Source of the DNA: Saprospiraceae bacterium
GTDB taxonomy: Bacteria > Bacteroidota > Bacteroidia > Chitinophagales > Saprospiraceae
NCBI GenBank assembly: GCA_020848995.1
Contig: JADLHA010000032.1
Span: 30,242 to 94,241, forward strand
DNA length: 64,000 nucleotides
Direction: 5' to 3'
Shown: positions 53,443-62,912 of the stretch, one piece after another
Layout: each line of letters opens with the position of its first letter
Numbering within the stretch: the first letter of the stretch is position 1
Notes under the pieces: generated by a model
What the model saw: only the letters and a program-made list of their open reading frames with translations
The model's database searches: none
What the model was told of the DNA's origin: nothing
Translations under genes and position numbers: made by a program

Positions 53443-55041
53443 TTAGCGACTTAGAGGCTCCTCCCGGTTGGCCAAGGCCCAGGCCAGGTAAAAAATGTGC
53501 CTGGCGATCCATGCGGTCTTGCCAAAATGGATTTTTTCGGGGTCGTCGGTGATGCGGTGGTAATCTTCGTGCACCCCGCTGAAAAAGAAGATGGAAGGCA
53601 CTCCCCGCTCGGCGAAATTGTAATGGTCGGAGCGGTAATAAAAGCGGTTGGGGTCGGACTCCGCGTTGTAGCTGTGGTCCTGGCGCAGCCGGCTGTACCG
53701 TTGGTTGATGTCGAGGTTCAGTGCGTGCAGGTCCGGACTGATCCGGTCGGAGCCAATGACGTAAACGTACTGGGTATCTGCACCGTACTTGTCGTCCGTG
53801 CGTCCGATCATGTCGACGTTGACATTGGCCATGGTCTTGTTTAAAGGGATCAGGGGATTGTGGACGTAATACAGCGACCCCAGCAATCCCTTTTCCTCGC
53901 CGGTCATCAGGGCGAATACCAGGGTGCGCTTTGGGCGAACACCCTGAGCGGCCATCTCCGCCACGGTTCCGGCAATTTCCATCAGCGACGCGGTTCCCGA
54001 AGCGTTGTCGTCGGCTCCGTTGAAGACTTCCCTTCCGCGCATGCCGATGTGGTCGTAATGGGCCGAAAGCACCACCGCTTCATCCGGGTAGAGCTGACCG
54101 CGCACGATTCCGATGACGTTGCGCCCGCTTTCCTTTCGAATGCGAAGTTTTTGTTGCACCTCAAACTCTACGGCAAAGACATGGTGCTGCGGTTTGCCGG
54201 AGCGGTTGATCTTCTTCCGCTTCGCAATGACCTTTCGCTGGCTTTTCCCCAGCAACATCGCGGTGGTCGTCGAAGAAAGGTAGGCTACGTTGGTGCCGCG
54301 GATGCTGTCTGTGTCTTCGGCTCCAAGGAACACCTGGGGAGAGATCACCAGGCTGCGTTTTTCATCTACAAATTGCTTGAAGCGGTCTTCAATCACGAGC
54401 ACCAGACGCACGCCATGGCTCCTGGCGACTTCGACTTTACGCGACAGGTCGACGGACCAGGCTGAGGATGAATCGGTGCCCGTTAACCAGTACCGTCCCG
54501 ATTTGTTTCGTGGCTCTCCTTTGTAAATGAGAATCACTTTATCGCGCACATTCACTCCGCGATAGTCGCTATACCGCTCGTCGTCGATGCCGTATCCGAG
54601 AAAGACGACCTCGCTTGTGCGGAGGTCGAGGTCAGCGTTTTCCGAGGGAATGGAGAGGTAATCCCACAATTGTTTATAGGCAACCCCGTTGATCTTCAAT
54701 TGCAATTTATCCCAATACATCCACCGGAGGCGTACGTGCTGAAAATATCCGCTATCCAGGCCTGGCAGCGTTTCGAGTCCCCGGTCTGCAAAGTGCCGGG
54801 CAATGTAATCGCCGGCAAGCGCATTTCCCGCACTGCCGAGCTCCCGCCCTTCCAACGAATCCGAGGCCAGATGGTAAATGTGTCGCCGGATCTCCTCTGC
54901 CCGGATGTGAAGACCAAACTGCGACAAACTATCGCTCGTTCGTTCACGCGTCGTATCGGGATCGACGACTGCAGAAAAAAAAGTTTGCTGGGCATGCAGG
55001 GCCGCCGCCCATAAGACCAGGACGAAGGTCATCAGCCGCAT
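53443..55041 (-). CDS. Secreted M28-family zinc aminopeptidase
   Basis: 532 residues with an N-terminal signal peptide (FVLVLWAAALHAQ). A PA-like inserted domain spans about 130-270. The M28 catalytic region has SAHYDHIG (zinc His), NGADDNASGTASLMEI (bridging Asp), MTGEEKGLLGS (Glu base and ligand), VNVDMIGRTDD, and a late His in YNFAERGVPSIFFFSG. It releases amino acids or dipeptides from peptides in the periplasm or outside. Its first 10 bp overlap the rpiB stop. The 250-bp gap to the POT gene shows nothing clear. Confidence 0.92.
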   Translation of the reverse strand: MRLMTFVLVLWAAALHAQQTFFSAVVDPDTTRERTSDSLSQFGLHIRAEEIRRHIYHLASDSLEGRELGSAGNALAGDYIARHFADRGLETLPGLDSGYFQHVRLRWMYWDKLQLKINGVAYKQLWDYLSIPSENADLDLRTSEVVFLGYGIDDERYSDYRGVNVRDKVILIYKGEPRNKSGRYWLTGTDSSSAWSVDLSRKVEVARSHGVRLVLVIEDRFKQFVDEKRSLVISPQVFLGAEDTDSIRGTNVAYLSSTTTAMLLGKSQRKVIAKRKKINRSGKPQHHVFAVEFEVQQKLRIRKESGRNVIGIVRGQLYPDEAVVLSAHYDHIGMRGREVFNGADDNASGTASLMEIAGTVAEMAAQGVRPKRTLVFALMTGEEKGLLGSLYYVHNPLIPLNKTMANVNVDMIGRTDDKYGADTQYVYVIGSDRISPDLHALNLDINQRYSRLRQDHSYNAESDPNRFYYRSDHYNFAERGVPSIFFFSGVHEDYHRITDDPEKIHFGKTAWIARHIFYLAWALANREEPLSR

Positions 55042-55466
55042 AGCGGGATCTTGTCGATGCGCCTCTGGTGGCGGCCACCTTCGAAGGCCGTTTCGAGAAA
55101 TATGCGAACCATTTCAACGGCGAGCTCGGTTGATACGAAACGCGCTGGAATGCTCAGTACGTTTGCGTCGTTGTGTCTGCGGGCGAGTTCTGCAAGTTCG
55201 GCGTTCCAGCACAGCGCACACCGAACGCCAAGGTGTTTGTTGGCCACCATGGCCGCGCCATTGCCGCTGCCGCATATGGCGATGCCAAAATCGGCTTCAC
55301 CCGAATCGATGTCTTCTCCAACCGGATGGATGTAGTCCGGATAGTCGACGGCATCTGCCGCATGGGTGCCGTGGTCGCGAACGCAGATCCCGGAGGCTTT
55401 GAGCCAGTCTGTGATCCGCTCCTTGGTGGCGAAACCTGCGTGATCGGAACCAATGCTCACCGTCAT
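55032..55466 (-). CDS. rpiB: Ribose-5-phosphate isomerase B
   Basis: 144 residues from ATG 55466 (MTVSIGSDHAGFATKERI); upstream in-frame codons overlap the DUF2723 gene and are not part of the family. Motifs: GSDHAGF, VDYPDYIHPV, GIAICGSGNGAAMVANK with the catalytic Cys, RCALCWNAELAELARRHNDANVLSIPAR, and GRHQRRIDKI. It interconverts ribose- and ribulose-5-phosphate. Confidence 0.95.
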   Translation of the reverse strand: MTVSIGSDHAGFATKERITDWLKASGICVRDHGTHAADAVDYPDYIHPVGEDIDSGEADFGIAICGSGNGAAMVANKHLGVRCALCWNAELAELARRHNDANVLSIPARFVSTELAVEMVRIFLETAFEGGRHQRRIDKIPLCG

Positions 55467-55473
55467 CTCTGCA

Positions 55474-58400
55474 CTATTGGATCGGAGGAGGCAATGCCGG
55501 AGCTGCGTATTTTTTGAGCAGTCCCTCCATTTCTGCGGTAAATGCCGCATCGTTAAGTTGCTTGCTGCGCTCCCCGATTTCCCGCACCGCAGACATGGAA
55601 AGACCCTTGTCCTGACTAAATCCGGACTCAAGCTGGGTTGCCGTCAACGTGTCGAAAAATTCGAGCATGTCAACGGTTTCGGTTGCGAGTATGCGAAGGT
55701 GCTTCTTGGCAGAGTCCAGATCTCCGGCGTCGATGAGGATCTGGATAAACGGCATGATGCGCACATCGTACTGGAAGTTCATGTTGGGGAAGCCCTCAAA
55801 AAATTTGTTGGCTACCTGTGCGGCGCGTTGCTTATCTCCGCTGTCGAGCAGGGCTAGCGCCGTGCGCATCATGATCATCCGCTGTGCCTGGGTACTCGGC
55901 GCATAACTGTGATCGACAAATTGCTGCACCTTGTCAAAATTTCCCCAGCGGAACTTGTTCATGAACACGTCGTAACTCCAATCCTGGTTGATCTTTCCGG
56001 ATCCGTAGATGTACATGCCCTGATCGCTCGGGGTTCTCACCGGAACGACGCGCAGGGCCATGCCCTCGAGTTCCATGTAGTCCTGCAGCCCCAACAGCTT
56101 TTCCTGACTGCAGGTGACGCTGAAATAAACGGGGCGCTCCAGCCAGTTGGAATGGATGATGTCGAGAATCGCGAGCTCGTCTTTGGTACTATACGGTCCG
56201 GCCATACTGACGGGCACGCGTGCCACAAAGTTGGAGTCGTCGGCGCGGCACAATCCTGCCTGGATGGCGCGGTCGCGGTCGACTTCGAGGTAAATGTTGT
56301 TATTGGGCTGGTAAGTTTCAAACACTTTTCCGGTTCCGCTTTCGATGGGATGATCTTCGGCGATGAATTTCAGGAACTGCGCCGCAGACATGGGCGGGTC
56401 GACATTTTTGCCTTCAGGATTTGCGGGATTATAATAAAACACCTGGTTGCGCAGGCTGCCCCGCATCTTCTCCGATGGAATCGCCATCTTCACCGGCTTG
56501 GAATCGTTGAAGGCGCGACGCTGGTTTTCAATGTACCAGTCGACGGCAATCAGACTGAGGTTGATCACGCGCACGTCGCGGCGTATGCCCTCCACTTCCT
56601 GCGCGTACCACACGGGATACGTGTCGTTGTCGCCATAGGTAAACAAGATGGCGTTGGGCCTGCACGACTCCAGAATGTTGGCCGCATAATCCCTTGCTGC
56701 AGTGCTCTGCATCCGGCTGTGGTCGTCGAAATTTTGGGTAACCAGCAACAGCGGCACCGAAATGCCCAGCACACTGGCGACGATACCGGATGTATTTGCC
56801 GATTGCTTCAGCTTCTCGCGCAGGGTCTCTGCGATCAGTAAAACGCCCAGGCCAATCCAGATGCAAAAGGTCATAAAAGATCCCTCAAGCACGTAATCGC
56901 GCTCGCGTGGCTCGTTGGGCGGCGAATTGTTAAATACGCAAAGGGCCAGACCCGTGAGGATGAAAAAGCACAACAGGGCATAAAAATCGTTGCGATTTTT
57001 GCGGAAGTGAAAAACTACGCCGGCCAATCCAAGCAACAAGGGGATAAAATAGTAACGGTTGCGCGAAGGGTCTTCGACGATCACGCGCGGCAGACGATCC
57101 TGGTTGTATAGACGCGCGCCGTCAATCGCCTTGATCCCGGAATACCAGTGTCCGTCTTTATTGACCCAGGGATAAAATCCCTGTTCAGCATTTTGCCTTC
57201 CGGTAAAATTCCACATAAAATACCGCCAGTACATCCAGCCAAACTGGTAAGACCACATGAACTTCAGGTTGAAGGCCATGCTCGGCGATTTGGCCTTATC
57301 GCCCATGAGGTAATTCATCCACATTTTGTAGAGCTGGGGTCTGCCCTGATCCTGGTGAATGATGCGGGGAAGTAACATCTTGTCCTTTTCGCGAAAGACG
57401 TATTCGAATTTCTGGTCGACTACTTTATACTCATTGCCTACGCGGCCCCAACGATCTTCCGACTTGGTGTCGATCGGGCGTGCCTCGTAATGCGGTCCCT
57501 TTATAAGGCTGCGGTCGCCGTATTGTTCGCGGTTTAGGTATGGAATGAGCCTTACCACGTCGTAAGGATCGTTCATGTTGATGGGAGGCTTGGCGTTGGC
57601 ACGGATCAAAACGATGCCAACCGTTGAATAGGCTACGACGAGCAACAACATGGTAAACACTACCTTGTGCATGAGGTCGTTGCCGCGACGTTGAAAATAG
57701 CGCAAGCCGTAATACCCCAGCAGACAGATCACGACAATGGTGGGGATCAATCCCGAATGGAAGGGCAAGCCAAATGAATTGACCATCTGCAATTCAAAGA
57801 AACTCCACAGTCCCGGAATGCCTGTAATGATGAGGACCTGGAACAGGAAAATGGCCACCACGCCTGCCGCTGCGGCCAGCAACATTCCGAAAAAACCCGG
57901 ACGTTCAAATCGCTTGAAGTAGTAGAGCATCGCAATGGTGGGAAAGGCGAGCAAACTGAGCAGGTGCACCCCTGTGGAAAGACCGGTCGCAAATACGGCA
58001 AAAATCAGCCACTTGTCATTTTCAGGGCGGTCTTCGAGGTAGTACCATTTAAAGGCAGCCCATACCGTCATCGCCGTAAACATGGTCGACATGGAATACA
58101 CTTCACCCTCCACGGCAGAAAACCATGTGGTGGAAATAAAACCCGTCGATAGCCCGGCGATCAAACCGGCACTCAGTACGGACCAGGACTCGTTGTTGGG
58201 ATGGGCATAATCGCGCCCGTACAAGCTGAGCCTTGCAACGATCAGGGTCGTCCAGCAAATGAACATGGCCGCCAACGCCGAACAGAGCGCCGACATGAGG
58301 TTAATTGCAAAGGCGATGTGCGCCGGGTTATCCGAGAGCAGGGTGGCCACCCAGGCAAACATGCGGCCTACGATCAGGAACAGCGGGGCCCCGGGCGGGT

Positions 58401-58542
58401 GGACGACCTGCAGCTTGTACGCTCCGGCAACAAACTCTCCGCAGTCCCATAAACTCCCCGTCCTTTCAACAGAAAAAAAATAGACGACAAAGACTGCGGC
58501 AAAAACCAACCAGCCCAACCAATTCGATGATTTGAGTTTCAT
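55474..58542 (-). CDS. DUF2723 polytopic membrane protein (O-mannosyltransferase-like)
   Basis: 1022 residues. The N-terminal 460 residues have about ten transmembrane helices with the DUF2723 signature DCGEFVAGAYKLQVVHPPGAPLF and STTWFSAVEGEVYSM, similar to GT-C glycosyltransferases and human TMEM260. A second membrane block (about 505-615) precedes a soluble region with ILFTYGDNDTYPVWYAQ, then helical TPR-like repeats at the C-terminus. Widespread in Bacteroidota. Transfer of a sugar to exported proteins is inferred from the family. The upstream gap to 58731 is very AT-rich (palindrome at 58581-58594). Confidence 0.88.
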   Translation of the reverse strand: MKLKSSNWLGWLVFAAVFVVYFFSVERTGSLWDCGEFVAGAYKLQVVHPPGAPLFLIVGRMFAWVATLLSDNPAHIAFAINLMSALCSALAAMFICWTTLIVARLSLYGRDYAHPNNESWSVLSAGLIAGLSTGFISTTWFSAVEGEVYSMSTMFTAMTVWAAFKWYYLEDRPENDKWLIFAVFATGLSTGVHLLSLLAFPTIAMLYYFKRFERPGFFGMLLAAAAGVVAIFLFQVLIITGIPGLWSFFELQMVNSFGLPFHSGLIPTIVVICLLGYYGLRYFQRRGNDLMHKVVFTMLLLVVAYSTVGIVLIRANAKPPINMNDPYDVVRLIPYLNREQYGDRSLIKGPHYEARPIDTKSEDRWGRVGNEYKVVDQKFEYVFREKDKMLLPRIIHQDQGRPQLYKMWMNYLMGDKAKSPSMAFNLKFMWSYQFGWMYWRYFMWNFTGRQNAEQGFYPWVNKDGHWYSGIKAIDGARLYNQDRLPRVIVEDPSRNRYYFIPLLLGLAGVVFHFRKNRNDFYALLCFFILTGLALCVFNNSPPNEPRERDYVLEGSFMTFCIWIGLGVLLIAETLREKLKQSANTSGIVASVLGISVPLLLVTQNFDDHSRMQSTAARDYAANILESCRPNAILFTYGDNDTYPVWYAQEVEGIRRDVRVINLSLIAVDWYIENQRRAFNDSKPVKMAIPSEKMRGSLRNQVFYYNPANPEGKNVDPPMSAAQFLKFIAEDHPIESGTGKVFETYQPNNNIYLEVDRDRAIQAGLCRADDSNFVARVPVSMAGPYSTKDELAILDIIHSNWLERPVYFSVTCSQEKLLGLQDYMELEGMALRVVPVRTPSDQGMYIYGSGKINQDWSYDVFMNKFRWGNFDKVQQFVDHSYAPSTQAQRMIMMRTALALLDSGDKQRAAQVANKFFEGFPNMNFQYDVRIMPFIQILIDAGDLDSAKKHLRILATETVDMLEFFDTLTATQLESGFSQDKGLSMSAVREIGERSKQLNDAAFTAEMEGLLKKYAAPALPPPIQ

Positions 58543-58699
58543 AAGTTTTTGTTAATCAATATATTATAAATATATTAATGTTATAATATTATAATGTGTG
58601 TCGGTAAAAGTACGCAAATGGCGGCAATGCACCGTCATGCCAGGCTCAGGTCGTCCGATTGGAAACGTCCTTTCCGCTCCCTGTGGTATGCGATTGGCG

Positions 58700-58707
58700 T
58701 ATCTTTG
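58700..58707 (+). promoter_or_regulatory. Candidate -7 promoter box for the small protein-rluA-thiL unit
   Basis: TATCTTTG matches TAnnTTTG and lies 23 bp before the ATG at 58731. Confidence 0.4.
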
Positions 58708-58730
58708 AAACACCATTTACCATCGACGCC

Positions 58731-58868
58731 ATGCTTCGCTTCATCGTTTTTGCCCTTGCCATTTACGCAGTGTACGTGCTCTTTTTAAAAGATCGCGTCA
58801 TTGTTATCTCCCCAAAGAAGAGAAAGCGCCACGACGACAATTACACTGATTTCGAAGAAATGAAATAA
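58731..58868 (+). CDS. 45-residue single-pass membrane protein
   Basis: Starts MLRFIVFALAIYAVYVLFL (one transmembrane helix) followed by a basic stretch SPKKRKRHDD and an acidic end NYTDFEEMK. Small proteins of this shape (DUF4834-like) precede other genes in Bacteroidota; function unknown. Six bases before the pseudouridine synthase gene, in the same direction, with a good -7 box 23 bp upstream. Confidence 0.6.
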   Translation: MLRFIVFALAIYAVYVLFLKDRVIVISPKKRKRHDDNYTDFEEMK

Positions 58869-58874
58869 GACCCA

Positions 58875-59576
58875 TTGGCATCCATCCGGGATTACCTCCT
58901 CTTTCACGATCACCACATTGCGGTTGGCAACAAGCCTCCCGGCATGCCCGTGCAGCCGGATCCTACGTCGGACATTTCCTTTCAGCAAGTGGTCCAGTCC
59001 TACATCAAAGCCCCCCTCCACCTCGTTTCCCGGCTGGACCGGCCGGTATCCGGGCTCGTCTTGTTCGCAAAAACTCCCGAAGCCGCGGCCGCCGTTGCCC
59101 GACAAAGGCAGGAAGGCTTGCACCGGAAGCGATACCTGGCCATTGCAGAAAAAAAAACGAGCATTCCTCCTGAGGGCATGCTGGAGAACATGTTGCTGCG
59201 AGATCCCTTAAAACGGAAAGCCAGAAGTGGAAATGCTCCCGGTGCCATGCACTGTAGTCTTCGCTACTGGTTGCTGTTGGTCCTGGACCACTACTATGTT
59301 CTCGAAATCGAACTGCTCACCGGCCGTTTTCATCAGATCCGGGCCCAACTCGCCGAAGCCGGAATGCCCATTCGCTCAGACGTCAAGTACGGAGCCCGCA
59401 GAGGTGCACAAGACCGGTCCATTGGACTCCATGCCTGGAAGATCTCTTTGCCCCACCCGGTTTCCGGACAGCCTCTCCATTTTGAAGCACCCCTCCCGGA
59501 CAACCAGCTTTGGCCGGTTGTCGCCGAAAAACTTGCCAAACATGAATCAGGAATCCCCCCTCCCGAAGCGGACTGA
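58875..59576 (+). CDS. RluA-family pseudouridine synthase
   Basis: 233 residues from a TTG codon at 58875; no in-frame ATG precedes the conserved core, so a TTG start is likely. HIAVGNKPPGMPVQ opens the catalytic domain; HLVSRLDRPVSGLVLFAKT contains the catalytic Asp in SRLDRPVSG (HRLD in relatives); GRFHQIRAQLAEAGMPI is the RluA motif III. No S4 domain. It isomerises uridine in rRNA or tRNA; the target is unknown. Its 3' end overlaps thiL by 35 bp. Confidence 0.88.
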   Translation: MASIRDYLLFHDHHIAVGNKPPGMPVQPDPTSDISFQQVVQSYIKAPLHLVSRLDRPVSGLVLFAKTPEAAAAVARQRQEGLHRKRYLAIAEKKTSIPPEGMLENMLLRDPLKRKARSGNAPGAMHCSLRYWLLLVLDHYYVLEIELLTGRFHQIRAQLAEAGMPIRSDVKYGARRGAQDRSIGLHAWKISLPHPVSGQPLHFEAPLPDNQLWPVVAEKLAKHESGIPPPEAD

Positions 59577-60585
59577 AATAGCGGAACTGGGTGAATTCGG
59601 GCTAATCCGCCGCCTCACTGAAAACTTCCCGCTTGCTCAGCCCTCGAGCCTGGTAGGAATCGGCGACGATGCTGCTGTCATCGCACAAGACGGGCAATGC
59701 ACCCTCCTCACAACCGACATGATGCTGGAGGGCATCCATTTTGACCTGGCCTATTTTCCGCTTGCTCACCTGGGTTACAAAGCCGTGGTGACCAACCTCA
59801 GCGACATCTGCGCCATGAATGGGATGCCCGGGCAAATCCTCGTGTCGATTGCCGCTTCCAACCGCTTTTCAGTAGAAGCCCTGGAACTGCTTTACCAGGG
59901 CATCCGCCAGGCGTGTTCCGATTATCGCGTCGACCTGGTTGGTGGCGACACCTGCAGCTCCCTCCGCGGATTGGTGATATCGGTTACTGCAATCGGACGG
60001 CAGGTCAAAGAAAAAATTGCCTACCGCCATGGCGCCCGGCCTGGCGACCTCCTCTACGTGACAGGCAACCTGGGGGGCGCCTACCTCGGCGTCCAACTGC
60101 TCGAAAGGGAAAAGCAACTCTTTCTTGAAAACCCGACAATTCAACCCGACCTCGAAGGGCAAAGCCAGGTCATCGGTCGCTTCCTCAAGCCGCGAGCGCG
60201 CAACGACGTAGTCCTGTGGCTGGACAAAGCCGGTGTTGTGCCCACCGCCATGATCGACCTTTCCGACGGCCTCTCTTCCGACCTGATGCACCTGTGCAAA
60301 GCAAGCGGCACCGGAGCCGAAATCCAGGAAGCCCTGCTTCCCATCGAAGAGGAAGCCAAACTCCTTGCACTCAAATTCCAGGTCGATCCGATGAATTGTG
60401 CACTCAACGGCGGAGAAGATTACGAATTGCTCTTTGCCATTTCACCGGAGGATGCACAACGCATTCAATTCCTTCCTGGCTTGCACTACATCGGTTCCTG
60501 TCTTGAAGCCTCCGAGGGGATAAGCCTCGTCGGCTCCTCAGGCCGCCGCCATCCGCTCAAAGCGCAGGGGTGGCAACATTTTTAG
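59542..60585 (+). CDS. thiL: Thiamine-monophosphate kinase
   Basis: 347 residues from ATG 59542 (MNQESPLPKRTEIAELGEFG); the longer frame to 59227 is a shadow of the pseudouridine synthase gene. AIR-synthase-like fold: GEFGLIRRL, VGIGDDAAV, LTTDMMLEGIHFDL, NLSDICAMNG, VGGDTCSS, MIDLSDGLSSDL and NGGEDYELLF supply the ATP/Mg and substrate sites. It makes thiamine diphosphate. The 490 bp after it, up to the next signal peptide, hold no gene that I can support, only the MITE fragment. Confidence 0.95.
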   Translation: MNQESPLPKRTEIAELGEFGLIRRLTENFPLAQPSSLVGIGDDAAVIAQDGQCTLLTTDMMLEGIHFDLAYFPLAHLGYKAVVTNLSDICAMNGMPGQILVSIAASNRFSVEALELLYQGIRQACSDYRVDLVGGDTCSSLRGLVISVTAIGRQVKEKIAYRHGARPGDLLYVTGNLGGAYLGVQLLEREKQLFLENPTIQPDLEGQSQVIGRFLKPRARNDVVLWLDKAGVVPTAMIDLSDGLSSDLMHLCKASGTGAEIQEALLPIEEEAKLLALKFQVDPMNCALNGGEDYELLFAISPEDAQRIQFLPGLHYIGSCLEASEGISLVGSSGRRHPLKAQGWQHF

Positions 60586-60973
60586 GACTCTACCAGCTTG
60601 CCACCCCTGGTGTTCTGGCCTCTGTTCATCCAGGGGCATATTCCCTCCTCCTTTACTAAAAGCAACCGAAGGGTATTCAAAGTGGACATTCCTCTGTGGG
60701 AATTATCGGGTAAGGAGAGCATGAGGGCGTTTTCCGGGAATCTCAAATCACCAAACCCCACACTCCCAAAAACAAAAAGCTGGAAGCTTAAGCCGGCCAC
60801 TCTGCCCATTGGTATAAAGATCCCCGTCGGATGTTTCCTGTAAGTGTAAAATGATTTGGAAGTATTGGTCAATTTATTAACTTTGTAATGAAAGTGTGAT
60901 GAATAGGGGGGCGAAACACTGATGAGCATGGTTTCCGATTATCTCACATCACGGGTTTGAGCCTGAAAACGGC

Positions 60974-61014
60974 CTTAAGGGCACCTCGAATAACCCAGTT
61001 TTTACGCCAGAATG
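60974..61014. mobile_element. Fragment (left end) of the MITE-like element
   Basis: CTTAAGGGCACCTCGAATAA followed by CCCAG and, 8 bases on, GCCAGAATGA repeats the left end of copy B almost exactly (the inverted complement of its right end is identical over the first 24 bases). Similarity stops at about 61010, 60 bp before the start of the AT-rich surface gene. Confidence 0.65.
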
Positions 61015-61074
61015 AACAGAGCTAATCAAAAAACCAGTTTTTTGCCCAATAAATTAACACTCAATTTAAATGCA

Positions 61075-62877
61075 ATGAGACTTTTTTTAATTAACTTAAG
61101 TCTTCTTTTTTATTGCACAGCAATAAATGCAGAAATGGAACCAAATGATCATTGTAATGAAGCCAATCCAATTCAGCCTGGTGAATTCATATCGGGAAAT
61201 TTTGATCGAATGCACGATAGGGATTTTTATCGTTTCCATGTATCCCAAGGGGGGACATATGTTTTCACCGTTTCCGGTACCGATGCTTCAGAGACGATAC
61301 ATAGTACAATATATTATCTAAATGATTGTAATGGAGGATTAATTTCAATAGTAAAACCTAGTGGCTTAATAAGTGGATCCATACACTACATCTTTGATAC
61401 AGGAACTTATTATTTTAGCCTACAAGAAGGTAACAATAAATTGAATCTCAATTTTTATACTTTTAATATTAAATTAATTAATGATGATATATTTGAGGTC
61501 AATAATTCATTTGAGAATGCCAGTCTTACTTCCATTGATAGTTTATATGTTGCTTATCTGTTGGGGAATTATTATTTTGGCAATTTTCACAATTTTAATG
61601 ATATAGATTATTATAAATTATTTATACCGGCCAAAGGAATTCTTAAAATCAATTTGCCCTTGGTCCCGCATGATCCAGACTTTATAATAAAAGTCAGTTT
61701 ATATGATTCATTGTATAATTTTATAACACGAGACTGTATTTGTGGAAATACAAGTCTGGTCGAATACCTTCAGACAGTAATTTGTGATGCAGGAACTTAC
61801 TATATACTCATTGAATCAAATGAAAAGCAAAGTTATAGTCCATATCATTTTATAGCCCGATTTATTCCTGATTCTACTGAATGCAATGAAGAACCCGAAT
61901 CAGCCTTTCATTTGGAAAATACTCAAACCATATCTGCGTATTCAGGCGGAATTAGTTCTTCAACATTGGAAAATGAAATAGATTGGTATTCATTTGAAGT
62001 GGCGGAGGAAGGGGTGTTCAATTTATCCATTGAACGTGCAGACACTTTTATTTATGAAATTGTTTTATATAATCAGAAAAAAGAGGAAGTTATTAGAACT
62101 AATTATATATCTTCTTTGGGTTTAGCTGCCTTTAAGGATTATGCATTATGCGAAACGGGGAAGTATTATTTAAGTTTGAGCGACAGAACTGCAAATCCTT
62201 GTGGGGTGCCACATAAATCTCGAATACTCAAATACCAACTGAAATTGCAAAATGTATTTCCTGATATATATGAGTGCAATAATAAGTATTCAACAGCTAC
62301 GCCAATTTCAACAAATGCTTTGGTTTGTGCTGCACTTGCAAGTTACAGGGATACGGACCTATATCGAATATTTTTATACCAATATGATACTTTAATATTA
62401 AATATTGATTCAATTCCTGAATCTTTTCCTTATGAGGCAGCTATTCTGACGTATTCGGGTATTCATTTGTTTAAGACAAATTATAGTGAATCTGGAAGGA
62501 TCTATTTTGTCAATAAACAACCACCCGGATACTTTTATTTACGTTTGGCAAATTTAAGTTTACTTGCCAATAATAAATACTGTATTAATTTGGAAACGCA
62601 TTCTTTTCTTACGTCGGTGGATGGTATAGTTAAAAATCACAATGCAGCCTTGAGATATCAGGATACAGGTATCTTACAATTAAGCACAAATAAACATGAC
62701 GAATTTAGAAATGCGAATTACTTTATTATTAATTCGCTTGGCATAGTGACGCAGGCGCCGACAAAATTGCCTGATGACCTGAAATTAGATATAAACAATT
62801 TACCAGCTGGAGTATACCATTTCATAATTGGTACAAGATTAAATGATCAGTATCATTTCAAATTTATAAAGTTATAA
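61075..62877 (+). CDS. Secreted protein with repeated PPC-like domains
   Basis: 600 residues from ATG 61075, where a signal peptide begins (MRLFLINLSLLFYCTAINA); upstream codons to 61012 overlap the MITE fragment. Four repeats of about 110-130 residues start with an EPNDHCNEANPI-like E-x-N/C-N-E motif and contain D-x-D/F-Y-x-F (RDFYRFHV, IDYYKLFI, IDWYSFEV, TDLYRIFL) and a late G-T/K-Y-Y-x-x-L strand, the pattern of bacterial pre-peptidase C-terminal (PPC) domains. The end, LPAGVYHFIIGT to FKFIKL, resembles a T9SS sorting domain. Strongly AT-rich. Function unknown; probably surface-exposed. Confidence 0.75.
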   Translation: MRLFLINLSLLFYCTAINAEMEPNDHCNEANPIQPGEFISGNFDRMHDRDFYRFHVSQGGTYVFTVSGTDASETIHSTIYYLNDCNGGLISIVKPSGLISGSIHYIFDTGTYYFSLQEGNNKLNLNFYTFNIKLINDDIFEVNNSFENASLTSIDSLYVAYLLGNYYFGNFHNFNDIDYYKLFIPAKGILKINLPLVPHDPDFIIKVSLYDSLYNFITRDCICGNTSLVEYLQTVICDAGTYYILIESNEKQSYSPYHFIARFIPDSTECNEEPESAFHLENTQTISAYSGGISSSTLENEIDWYSFEVAEEGVFNLSIERADTFIYEIVLYNQKKEEVIRTNYISSLGLAAFKDYALCETGKYYLSLSDRTANPCGVPHKSRILKYQLKLQNVFPDIYECNNKYSTATPISTNALVCAALASYRDTDLYRIFLYQYDTLILNIDSIPESFPYEAAILTYSGIHLFKTNYSESGRIYFVNKQPPGYFYLRLANLSLLANNKYCINLETHSFLTSVDGIVKNHNAALRYQDTGILQLSTNKHDEFRNANYFIINSLGIVTQAPTKLPDDLKLDINNLPAGVYHFIIGTRLNDQYHFKFIKL

Positions 62878-62912
62878 ACAAAATCCTTATTGGGTATAAT
62901 AATCAATTAATC

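Noticed and set aside
58581..58594. AT palindrome TTATAATATTATAA upstream of the DUF2723 gene
   Set aside because: It sits in a simple AT-rich stretch where such symmetry is expected by chance; may just be promoter DNA.
60598..60843. 81-codon frame between thiL and the MITE fragment
   Set aside because: No similarity or structural pattern; it lies in a region without other signs of coding.
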